From Myxococcus stipitatus (GTDB lineage Bacteria; Myxococcota; Myxococcia; Myxococcales; Myxococcaceae), in assembly GCF_038561935.1 (NCBI RefSeq), contig NZ_CP102770.1, forward strand, positions 9,734,001-9,798,000: DNA of 64,000 nt, read 5' to 3'. A program made the position numbers and the translations under genes. Below the pieces are notes generated by a model. The model was not told where the DNA came from, made no database searches, and saw only the letters and a program-made list of their open reading frames with translations. This document shows positions 25,835 through 32,938 of the stretch, one piece after another. Every line of letters begins with the position of its first letter. The first letter of the stretch is position 1.

Positions 25835-26950
25835 ATGACCTGGACGCTCTGCATTACCCCCTCGCGCTATGACTCGGACCAGCTCTCCGTCATGGAGTTC
25901 TCGTCCATTGATGACCTCATGTCGGAGTTCTTCGAGGACGCAATGGACCCGGCGCTTCGCACGGAGAAGGACGGTCACGCCGTCATCCCCGCGAAGCCCT
26001 CTCCACCTCGCGCGGATGGTCTCTACGAAGGCAAGGCCGGTCTCCCCACCCCTACGCCCTACCGGCGCAATGCGAACTTCTCTCACGTCAGCTTGGCTGT
26101 CGTGGACTTCGACTGCGAGGAACAGTCCGCGCTGGATTCGTGGCTCGCGAGCCTGCGCCAGCGTGGCCTCTGGTTCATCACGTACCCGACCCACTCCTAC
26201 GGGAACCCCGTCAAGCCCATCCGCTACCGCGTCGCATTGCCATTCAGCGAACCCGTGCCCGTCGGGTCACCCAGCCGGTGGGCTGACCGCCTCTGGCCAC
26301 GCCTCATGGAGTTCTTGGGCCTCGCCGCGCAAGCCACCGCCGCGTTGAAGGCGGATGCCTCCTGCAAGGACGTGGCGCGGCTCTACTACCTCCCGAGCTG
26401 GAACCCCGCGAACGCCAGTCCTCGCCCCACCCCCGAGCATCACCGAGGTCAGCCACTCAACGTGGAAGCGATGTTCGGTCCCATTCTGCGCCAGCCGTTT
26501 GCCCGCTACGTCGAGCGTCCCAACGCGCAGCAGGTCACTGGGGCCGCCTCCGTGGACCTCCAGGTCATCCGCAAGCGACTGAGTCGCTTCAAGCGAAAGG
26601 GCTACTGCCAGGTCATCGCGCAGATGGACGCGGGGGAAGTCCTCATGGCCGATGGTCAGCGCCACGGGGGCATCAACCGGCTGACGGAGATGCTGGCCAG
26701 GGTTGCCTCGCCCGATGAAAGCTCGGAGAGCCTTCTCGCCATCGCCCAGCGCTCACTCGATGCGCTCGGCAAGCTGGAGCCCTCCCGCGACGTCTGGGGC
26801 GAAGCACTCCGCGGATTGGACGGCGCACGCGCCAAGCTCCAGCAGTGGGACCTTCAGCAGAAGGCGAATCGGGAAGCTGAACAGGCAGCATGGCGCCGGA
26901 CTCGCTTGCTCGTGGCCACGTCGAACCACCGAAGCGGGAGCGCCCAGTGA
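25835..26950 (+). CDS. AEP-type primase (primase-polymerase-like) of the element
   Basis: Predicted DNA primase of the archaeo-eukaryotic primase superfamily, 371 residues. The catalytic-looking motif VVDFDCE puts acidic residues at D91 and D93, followed by PTHSYGNPVKPIRYRVALP, which has the S/T-x-x...R-Y-R layout of plasmid and phage Rep primases. The C-terminal half (INRLTEMLARVASPDESSES) resembles the PriCT-type helical domain. The frame is open back to an ATG at 25520 that overlaps the previous stop (ATGA), but 25520-25834 contains the TGACGGA array, has low GC at third positions and encodes no conserved sequence, so I prefer ATG 25835; 25520 stays possible. Priming for the adjacent helicase at the element's origin is inferred. 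Confidence 0.78.
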   Translation: MTWTLCITPSRYDSDQLSVMEFSSIDDLMSEFFEDAMDPALRTEKDGHAVIPAKPSPPRADGLYEGKAGLPTPTPYRRNANFSHVSLAVVDFDCEEQSALDSWLASLRQRGLWFITYPTHSYGNPVKPIRYRVALPFSEPVPVGSPSRWADRLWPRLMEFLGLAAQATAALKADASCKDVARLYYLPSWNPANASPRPTPEHHRGQPLNVEAMFGPILRQPFARYVERPNAQQVTGAASVDLQVIRKRLSRFKRKGYCQVIAQMDAGEVLMADGQRHGGINRLTEMLARVASPDESSESLLAIAQRSLDALGKLEPSRDVWGEALRGLDGARAKLQQWDLQQKANREAEQAAWRRTRLLVATSNHRSGSAQ

Positions 26951-28470
26951 CTCCGAACTGCCCTCCTGAAACCGAGGTCACATCGGTTGCCGACTACGAA
27001 GCGGCGCGCGCCGACGTGGCGAAGACTCCTCTGGTGAAGGTCGTCCCCCTGGAGCGCTACCTCGCGCGCAGGCCCGGTGGACACTCCTTCAATTCGGACC
27101 TCCTCACCCAGAAGGCAGCAGAGGACTACCTGATGCTTCGGGGCCTCCTGCCCTCTCGCGACACATGGCCCCGAGGAGCCAGCCCCCTGGCCATATCGCC
27201 CGACGTGCCGAAGCTGTGCATCGGAGTGATGGGGCTCGAATGCCGCCCCAACGCGCCGGAGCTGTTGCTGCGCGAGGACGAGACGTTCGCGGTCAACACC
27301 TGGGAGGCGCCAACGCTCACCCCTACGCCGGGGGAATGGCCCGACGTGCGACGCGTCCTTCTCTGGCTCGCGGAGGATGAAGCCGGGCTCGATTGGCTCC
27401 TGAATTGGATTGCGTTCAAGGTGCAGAACCCCGGCGCCAGGCCCGGAACCGCCGTCCTGCTTCAAGGCCCGCCGGGCACCGGGAAGAACGTGCTCTATCG
27501 CATCGTCGCGCACCTGCTCGGCCCAGCGAACTGCGTGCAGATTGGGGAGGCAGACCTCGCCAAGCCCTATAACCACCACTACGCCACGAAGCTGTTGGTC
27601 TTCGCGAATGAGCTGCTCGACAACCACAAGCGCGGTGGGTCGCTGGGCGATGGGCTCAAGGCGACCATCACCGATAGCGAGGTGTTCCTGGAGAACAAGG
27701 GCGTTGCCCGGACCCTCGCGGTCAATCGCGTCGCGCTCCTCGCGGCGACCAACCGCACCAAGCCCATCGAGCTTGAGGAGAGCGACCGGCGTTGGACCGT
27801 CTTCCACAACAAGACGAAGCCTGCCGAGTACCACCACACCAACCTGGGAATGACTCACCGAGACTTCCTGGAAGCTCTCCATGCTCCGGGCTCGGATGAC
27901 ACCTTCACCCTGGAATTCATGCGGCAAGTAGCCGCCTTCGCCTACGAGATGAACACCCGCGAGGTGGACCTCCGACGAGTCCGCCGCCCACACGAGAACG
28001 AATCTCGCGTGGAGCTTCAGCAGCTCAGCGCGCCTGTAACGGAGCAGTTCCTACGAGAACTCGGTGAGAGCCCCGACCCAGACCATCAGATTCGCGATTG
28101 GGCAATGCTGGTGCCTCACGCCGCCTCGACCTGGCATGCCCCTCCGGGTCCCCGAGTCGGCAAGACCAAAGCGTTCGTGAACGATGCCCTCTTCGCGGCA
28201 ATCGTGGGGTTCTGCAAGGTCATCGGCCAGAAGCATCCTCCCCAGAAGCGGACGTTCCTGAACTCGTTGAAGGCGGCGGGCTGGGTTGAGCAACGCGACA
28301 GCAAGTCTCGGGGCTGGCTCCCACCGTGGCACGCGACAGGTGACGAAGCTCCCGTCCACGAAGGCTCGAAGGTCGTCCCCTTCTCCACTCCTCGTGCCCT
28401 GGCCTCTCCAGGCCCCTCCAGTGCGACTCCCATCCTGCGTCACCAGCCCTTCCAAACCGAGCCTTCCTGA
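26947..28470 (+). CDS. SF3-type replicative helicase (DUF5906/D5-like)
   Basis: Predicted superfamily 3 helicase of 507 residues. The Walker A motif GPPGTGKN is at residues 174-181, followed by the helicase B/B'-like segment LLVFANELLDNHKRGG and motif C region (LLAATNRTKPIELEESDRRW with the sensor Asn and the Arg finger candidates). The C-terminal 110 residues include a winged-helix-like stretch (KRTFLNSLKAAGWVEQRDSK). I use GTG 26947, which overlaps the primase stop (GTGA) and has GGGAG 7 bp upstream; ATG 26890 in the same frame would overlap the primase gene by 61 bp. Works with the primase to replicate the excised element. Confidence 0.87.
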   Translation: MTPNCPPETEVTSVADYEAARADVAKTPLVKVVPLERYLARRPGGHSFNSDLLTQKAAEDYLMLRGLLPSRDTWPRGASPLAISPDVPKLCIGVMGLECRPNAPELLLREDETFAVNTWEAPTLTPTPGEWPDVRRVLLWLAEDEAGLDWLLNWIAFKVQNPGARPGTAVLLQGPPGTGKNVLYRIVAHLLGPANCVQIGEADLAKPYNHHYATKLLVFANELLDNHKRGGSLGDGLKATITDSEVFLENKGVARTLAVNRVALLAATNRTKPIELEESDRRWTVFHNKTKPAEYHHTNLGMTHRDFLEALHAPGSDDTFTLEFMRQVAAFAYEMNTREVDLRRVRRPHENESRVELQQLSAPVTEQFLRELGESPDPDHQIRDWAMLVPHAASTWHAPPGPRVGKTKAFVNDALFAAIVGFCKVIGQKHPPQKRTFLNSLKAAGWVEQRDSKSRGWLPPWHATGDEAPVHEGSKVVPFSTPRALASPGPSSATPILRHQPFQTEPS

Positions 28471-28694
28471 TGAACTCATGCCCGCCCTACAGCTCCCTTG
28501 GGGGACCTGACTTCCTCACCGTGGAAGAAGCAGCCGCGCTCCTGCGCGTGAACCGGAAGACGCTCTATGAGGCCATCCGGCTCGGGCAGGTGCCTGGAGT
28601 CATGCGCCTCGGAAGAGTCCTCCGCATCCGCCGAATCACCCTGGTACAGTGGCCATCGGGTAACAGCGGTCCTGCGCTCGGAGAGAACCGATGA
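28470..28694 (+). CDS. xis: Excisionase-like helix-turn-helix protein
   Basis: Small DNA-binding protein of 74 residues with the MerR/excisionase-type HTH_17 core: FLTVEEAAALLRVNRKTLYE, AIRLGQVPGVMRLGRVLRI. Its ATG overlaps the helicase stop (TGATG) and its stop overlaps the integrase ATG (ATGA), so it is translationally coupled to both. In phages and satellites, such proteins bind next to att sites and direct the integrase to excision, and some (AlpA type) also activate transcription. Either role fits here. Confidence 0.8.
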   Translation: MNSCPPYSSLGGPDFLTVEEAAALLRVNRKTLYEAIRLGQVPGVMRLGRVLRIRRITLVQWPSGNSGPALGENR

Positions 28695-29947
28695 GCGTCA
28701 GACTGCGGAAGTGGAAGACGAAGGAGAACAAGGTGCAGGAGGCGTGGTGGGTGGACGTGAAGTACCAGCACCCCGACGGGCGAGTGGAACGCATCCGTAA
28801 GGCGTCTCCGCTGAACACCCGTCGCGGCGCCGAAGAGTACGAGCGTCAGGTCCGCCATGCGCTACTGACTGGAACCTTCGGGAAGGAGAAGACTCAAGAG
28901 AAGCGCATCCTCACATTCGAGGAGTTCACCCCGCGCTTCCTCACCTACAGCGAGAACAACAACAAGGGCTCTACCATCGAGAGCAAGCGGAACATCTTGG
29001 CCCGTCACATCCTCCCCTTCTTCGGGAACATGCTCCTGGAGTCCATCGGTCTTGAGCAGATCGAGAACTTCAAGGCGGCCATGCGGAAGAAGCGCTCCTG
29101 CGCTCGTGGACGCAAGGACACGGCTTCACCGAAGTCTGTTCGCAAGCGCAAGGGCTCCGGCCCACCGCCCATGAGTCTCAGGTACATCAACAACACGCTG
29201 TCCGTGCTCCACAAGGTTCTCGCGTTGGCACAGGAACAGGGAGCCGTCACTCATCTCCCGCGTGTGAAGCTCTTCAAGTTGGGGAAGACCGCTTTCGACT
29301 TCCTCACCTTTGAGGAGGCCGAGAGGCTTGTCGCGGAGTCCGAGCCCGAATGGAGGGCGCTGCTCCTTGTCGCGATCAAGACAGGGCTTCGACAGGGGGA
29401 GCTGATGGGGCTCAAGTGGATCGACCTGGACTTGCAACGCGGCAAGCTCCAGGTCCGGCGCTCAATCTGGAAGGGAATTGAGGGACTGCCCAAGGGCGGG
29501 CGTGAGCGGACAGTGGATCTCCCGCTCTCGACGGTCGAAGCCCTCAAGGCACATCGGCACCTCCGAGGCGCCTACGTGTTCTGCCAGGAGGATGGTCAGC
29601 TCCTCACCGCAGGACTGATGAGGCGACCCCTTGAGCGCTGCTTGCAGCAAGCGAACATCCACCGAGAGCAGGGGCATATTGGTTGGCACGACTTGCGCCA
29701 TACCTACGGCAGCCACCTCGCCATGCGTGGAGTCCCCTTGAAGGTCATCCAGGAGTTGATGGGCCACGCCACCATCGAGATGACGATGAGGTACGCCCAC
29801 CTCTCCCCGGAGACCCGCGAGAACGCGGTCCAACAGCTCGACCGCCCCAGCCCCTTCCAACAAGCCGCTTCGGGTCAAATCACCGAAGGGGCACACTGGG
29901 GGCACACGCCTGAACCACGGACATGGAGCACCCCAGCAAGCCTTTGA
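28691..29947 (+). CDS. int: Tyrosine recombinase (integrase) of the element
   Basis: Site-specific tyrosine integrase of 418 residues. An N-terminal arm-binding-type domain (VKYQHPDGRVERIRK) precedes a SAM-like core-binding domain (about 75-190; FEEFTPRFLTYSENNNKGST). The catalytic domain has R234 in TGLRQGEL, HDLRHTYGSHL (H333, R336), GHATIE and nucleophile Y368 in MRYAHLSPE. All catalytic positions are present. The last 30 codons contain the right copy of a 20-bp repeat also found at 16913. The stop is 23 bp from the attR core, so the protein is expected to act on the flanking 36-bp sites. GGGAG-type SD is absent; translation is coupled to xis. Confidence 0.94.
   Translation: MSVRLRKWKTKENKVQEAWWVDVKYQHPDGRVERIRKASPLNTRRGAEEYERQVRHALLTGTFGKEKTQEKRILTFEEFTPRFLTYSENNNKGSTIESKRNILARHILPFFGNMLLESIGLEQIENFKAAMRKKRSCARGRKDTASPKSVRKRKGSGPPPMSLRYINNTLSVLHKVLALAQEQGAVTHLPRVKLFKLGKTAFDFLTFEEAERLVAESEPEWRALLLVAIKTGLRQGELMGLKWIDLDLQRGKLQVRRSIWKGIEGLPKGGRERTVDLPLSTVEALKAHRHLRGAYVFCQEDGQLLTAGLMRRPLERCLQQANIHREQGHIGWHDLRHTYGSHLAMRGVPLKVIQELMGHATIEMTMRYAHLSPETRENAVQQLDRPSPFQQAASGQITEGAHWGHTPEPRTWSTPASL
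29887..29906. repeat. Right copy of 20-bp subterminal repeat
   Basis: Identical to 16913-16932, with two GGGGCACA units 11 bp apart. It overlaps codons for the integrase C terminus (GAHWGHT), 64 bp from the attR core. Confidence 0.6.
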
Positions 29948-29957
29948 TGTTGCTGGG
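29932..29957 (+). terminator. Possible hairpin at the end of the integrase gene
   Basis: CCCAGCA (29932-29938) and TGCTGGG (29951-29957) form a 7-bp stem with a 12-nt loop that includes the integrase stop codon. It would end the replication operon or the convergent SIMPL transcript. No T tract. Confidence 0.4.
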
Positions 29958-29964
29958 CTACTGA

Positions 29965-30714
29965 CTACCGCGCGGACTCGATGACGTAGATGAGCGTCAC
30001 CTTCGCGGAGACCGTCTGCTCCTCCGGCTGGATGGGCGTGGAGACGCGGGCGTCAGAGGCCTCCGCCATCGCGAAGCGCGCCGGGTAGAGCTGCGGCGGC
30101 TCCGTCACCGTGCTCGCGTCCACCACCGCGCCCAGCTTCACGTTCAGCGCCGCGGCCAGCACCTCGGCCGACTTGCGCGCACGCGCCACCGCCTGCCGCA
30201 GCGCCTCACCCTGCACCGCGTCCTGCTTCGCCAGGCCGAAGCGCACCTGGTCCACGCGGTTCGCACCCGCCGCCAGCGCCTGGTCCAGCAGGCTGCCCAC
30301 GCGCGACAGCTCCGTGACGTGCACCGACACCAGGTTGCTCACCCGGTAGCCCTTCAGCTTCGGCTCCGTCTCGTTCGGCGCCGGAGGCCCGTAGTCCGGG
30401 TACACCGAGAAGTTGCGCGTCTGGATTTCCTTGCGCGCGATGCCCGCGCCCGTCAGCGCGCCAATCACCTTCTCCATCTTCTTCGCGTTCTGCTCACCCG
30501 CCGCCTTCGCGTTGGGCGCCAGCGTCTCCACCGCCAGGTCGATGAAGGCCTCGTCCGGCTGCGCCTTCACCTCACCGGTTCCCTCCACGCGCAGCGTGCG
30601 CGCCGAAGGGTCCACCGCCGGGCGCGGCGCGGCCGGGCCCTGCGCGAAGGCTCCCAGCGACGTGAGCATGACGGCAGAGAGCAACCAGGAACGGATGGGT
30701 CGAACGTTGAACAT
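29965..30714 (-). CDS. SIMPL-domain (DUF541) periplasmic protein, integration target
   Basis: Exported protein of 249 residues of the SIMPL/DUF541 family. It has a signal peptide (SWLLSAVMLTSLGAFAQ) and the family motifs TLRVEGTGEVKAQPDEAFI, NAKKMEKVIGAL, YRVSNLVSVHV and VSAKVTLIYVIES. GAGGAGG upstream of ATG 30714 fixes the start; the frame is open to 30870. The last 12 codons are the attR core, so integration replaced the native 3' end: the present end is ESAR-stop supplied by the element, while ESAK-stop remains stranded at 16749-16754. Gene product therefore stays full length. Family role in the envelope is poorly defined. Confidence 0.92.
   Translation of the reverse strand: MFNVRPIRSWLLSAVMLTSLGAFAQGPAAPRPAVDPSARTLRVEGTGEVKAQPDEAFIDLAVETLAPNAKAAGEQNAKKMEKVIGALTGAGIARKEIQTRNFSVYPDYGPPAPNETEPKLKGYRVSNLVSVHVTELSRVGSLLDQALAAGANRVDQVRFGLAKQDAVQGEALRQAVARARKSAEVLAAALNVKLGAVVDASTVTEPPQLYPARFAMAEASDARVSTPIQPEEQTVSAKVTLIYVIESAR
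29971..30006. repeat. attR, 36-bp core
   Basis: Perfect match to 16755-16790. It lies within the 3' coding end of the SIMPL gene. Bases on both sides differ between the two copies (29970 G versus 16754 T; 30007 G versus 16791 C), which sets the core length at 36 bp. Confidence 0.92.
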
Positions 30715-30866
30715 TGCGCCTCCTCGGGGCGGGGTTTCGCGAACAGCGCGTCGTGATGTCGCTGCCATACCCTTCCGGACGGGGGCTCGCCGACAACATT
30801 CATGACTTTGTACGGCGGCCTTCCCACCGAGCGCAGCGTCCTCTCCTTCCATCAGAGGATGAGGCG

Positions 30867-31511
30867 TCAATGACTCGCGGCATCGCCCGTCTCATACTCC
30901 GAGACTTGTGGCTTCGGGACCTTCATCGCGCGGCCGGTGACTTCCCGCACACGCGTCGTGGCCTTGCGGCGCGCGGCCCTCAGCACATCGCGTCCCATGT
31001 CCATCACCGCCGACACCGCCCCCGCCACCAGGTTGCCCGGCGGCGTGTCCGGCGCCATCGGGTGCGGATGCGTGGGCGCCGACTGCTTCGCCTTCTCCAA
31101 CAACGCCCCCAGCTCCCGCAGCTCCTGCGGCCGCAGCGCTTTCTTCACTTCTGGGAAAAGAGTGGTCTCTTCCTCGAGCACGTGTGCGCGCACGGTCTCC
31201 ATCAGCACATACACCTTCGCGTCGAAGCGCTCCGCCTCCGGAGGGAGCTCGTCCAGCTCCGACAGCACCCACTTCACGACGTGGTGCTCTTCCAGCGAGC
31301 GGAGCACCTCGTCCTTCAGGGACTCCGAGCGCGCTCGCGCCATGGGGTAGAAGACCTGCTCCTCGATGGCGGCGTGCACCGACAGCGCGTGGACCATCTG
31401 CTCCACCAGCTTGCGCTTGAGCTTGTGGGCGTTGGCGCCCGCCTTCTCGAACTTGCGGAAGAGCTGCTCCACCGTCTTGTGGTCCGCCTTCAGCAACGCG
31501 ATGGCATCCAT
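30867..31511 (-). CDS. Hemerythrin HHE-domain protein
   Basis: Cytosolic protein of 214 residues with an N-terminal hemerythrin/HHE cation-binding four-helix bundle. Iron-ligand motifs are visible: LLKADHKTVEQLFRKFE, LSVHAAIEEQVFYPMA, SLEEHHVVKWVLSEL and VRAHVLEEETTLFPEV. The last 70 residues are a Pro/His then basic tail (RAARRKATTRVREVTGRAMK) of unknown use. HHE proteins bind a di-iron centre and are linked to oxygen, nitric oxide or peroxide sensing and iron storage; which applies here cannot be told. GGGAGG upstream supports ATG 31511. Downstream is the SIMPL gene, same strand, 152 bp away. Confidence 0.9.
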   Translation of the reverse strand: MDAIALLKADHKTVEQLFRKFEKAGANAHKLKRKLVEQMVHALSVHAAIEEQVFYPMARARSESLKDEVLRSLEEHHVVKWVLSELDELPPEAERFDAKVYVLMETVRAHVLEEETTLFPEVKKALRPQELRELGALLEKAKQSAPTHPHPMAPDTPPGNLVAGAVSAVMDMGRDVLRAARRKATTRVREVTGRAMKVPKPQVSEYETGDAASH

Positions 31512-31951
31512 GGTTGATTGCCTCCCTGGGGTTCTGGGAGCCGCGCATCCCCACCGTGGAGTGCCCGGCTCCTGGCGCGCGACATGACCTGGATGGTGGG
31601 GACGCCCTCGCGCTCATGCCGAGTCACCCCACGGGCTGCACGACCGCTCGGACTCTCGGCGGCCATCCAGGATGCCCCTTCGGATGTCCCTTGCACGGCG
31701 TGCGTGAGCCCAGGCCGAAGACCTCCCGGGCCACCCAGGGAAGCGTCCTTCCCATGGCGGGAAGCCGCCCACCGCCCCTGACACTTCGCGGTGTCCCTGA
31801 ACGCCGACGCGTGTGACGTGGACGACGCGTCCATGGCCCCCCGGGGCAATCCCACGCGGAACCACCCCTGCTCAATGTCGCATCGTCGTACTGGGAGGAT
31901 GGGGCCGCCGCGAGCGCGGGGGCGGGGGAGGGGGAGGCAGTGAACACGGTG
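31512..31951. other. Intergenic region between hemerythrin and reductase genes
   Basis: No gene is supported here. The divergent promoters of the two flanking genes must lie in it. A dyad GACGCGT...ACGCGTC (31806-31831) about 120 bp before the reductase start is a possible operator. Confidence 0.5.
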
Positions 31952-32923
31952 ATGAATGATGCCTTGCGCGTTCGCGTGGCACGCATCGCGGGCGAGGCCG
32001 AAGACGTCCTGTCGTACGAGCTGGTCGCGGAAGAGGGCGGCGCGCTCCCGTCCTTCGAACCCGGTGCTCACGTGGACGTGCGCGTGCCAGGACGCGAGTC
32101 CGTGCTGCGCTCGTACTCGCTCTGCAACGACGCGGAGGAGACGCACCGGTATGTCATCGCCGTGCAGCGGGATGCGCGAGGCCGCGGGGGCTCGCGCGCC
32201 ATGCACGAGCGCGTCCGCGAGGGCGACGTCCTGGTGGTGAGCGCGCCTCGCAATGACTTCCCGCTGCTGTTCGCGCGCAGCTACGTGCTGGTGGCCGGTG
32301 GCATCGGCATCACGCCGCTCCTGTCCATGGCGCGCCAGCTCCAGCGCACCGGCGCCGACTACACGCTGTACTACTGCGCGCGTGCTCCCGAGCGCGCCGC
32401 GTTCCACGCGCTCCTGTCCACCGCGCCGTTCGCGGACCGGGTGCGCTTCCACTTCGACGGCGGTGAGCCCGAGAAGGGGCTCGACGTGTCGGGGCTGCTC
32501 GCCACGCGCAAGCCCGGGACGCGGCTCTACTGCTGCGGTCCCTCCGGGCTGATGAAGGCCGTGCGCGACGCGTCCGCCCGGCACCGCTGGCCCTGGGAGA
32601 AGGTCCACTTCGAGTCCTTCAACGCCGACGGTGTCAGCGCCGCCAGCGGCAAGGAGGACATGGACTTCGAGGTCGCCATCCGCAGCACCGGTCAGGTGCT
32701 CAGCGTGCCCAGGGACCAGTCCCTGCTCAACGTGCTGCGCCGCAACGGCGTGCGCGTGCCCAGCGACTGCGAGGCCGGCACGTGCGGCACCTGCGTGACG
32801 CGCGTCTGCGAAGGCCAGCCCGAGCACCGCGACTCGTTCTTCCAGCAGGAGCCCGCGGGGGATGGACGCATGCTGGTCTGCGTGTCGCGGGCCCGCTCCA
32901 AGCGGCTGGTGCTGGACTTGTGA
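31952..32923 (+). CDS. PDR/VanB-family oxidoreductase (FMN/NAD(P)H, plant-type 2Fe-2S)
   Basis: Reductase component of a Rieske-type dioxygenase or demethylase system, 323 residues. The order is that of phthalate dioxygenase reductase: FMN-binding barrel (RSYSLCNDA), NAD-binding domain (VLVAGGIGITPLLSMARQL, YCCGPSGLM) and a C-terminal plant-type ferredoxin (CEAGTCGTC with a distal Cys in MLVCVSRA). It passes electrons from NAD(P)H to an oxygenase, for which no gene is seen nearby. Start: ATG 31952; GTG codons at 31940 and 31949 are in the same frame, and a GGAGG at 31933 lies close to them. Convergent with the hybrid kinase gene, 15 bp apart. Confidence 0.92.
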   Translation: MNDALRVRVARIAGEAEDVLSYELVAEEGGALPSFEPGAHVDVRVPGRESVLRSYSLCNDAEETHRYVIAVQRDARGRGGSRAMHERVREGDVLVVSAPRNDFPLLFARSYVLVAGGIGITPLLSMARQLQRTGADYTLYYCARAPERAAFHALLSTAPFADRVRFHFDGGEPEKGLDVSGLLATRKPGTRLYCCGPSGLMKAVRDASARHRWPWEKVHFESFNADGVSAASGKEDMDFEVAIRSTGQVLSVPRDQSLLNVLRRNGVRVPSDCEAGTCGTCVTRVCEGQPEHRDSFFQQEPAGDGRMLVCVSRARSKRLVLDL

Positions 32924-32938
32924 AGCGCGGCGCGCGGC

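Larger units (their letters stand above)
16755..30006. mobile_element. Integrated satellite-like element (about 13.2 kb) with toxin cargo
   Basis: The segment is bounded by a perfect 36-bp direct repeat (16755-16790 and 29971-30006). A tyrosine integrase gene ends 23 bp from the right repeat, preceded by an excisionase-like gene. The right repeat is the end of the coding sequence of a SIMPL-domain gene; the left repeat carries the same sequence followed by that gene's displaced stop codon, so the element supplies a replacement 3' end. Inside are a + strand replication/integration module (25287-29947) and - strand cargo (16971-24690). No capsid, portal, terminase, relaxase or conjugation genes are present, so movement would need a helper or only self-excision and replication. 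The segment looks less GC-rich at third codon positions than its flanks. Confidence 0.9.
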
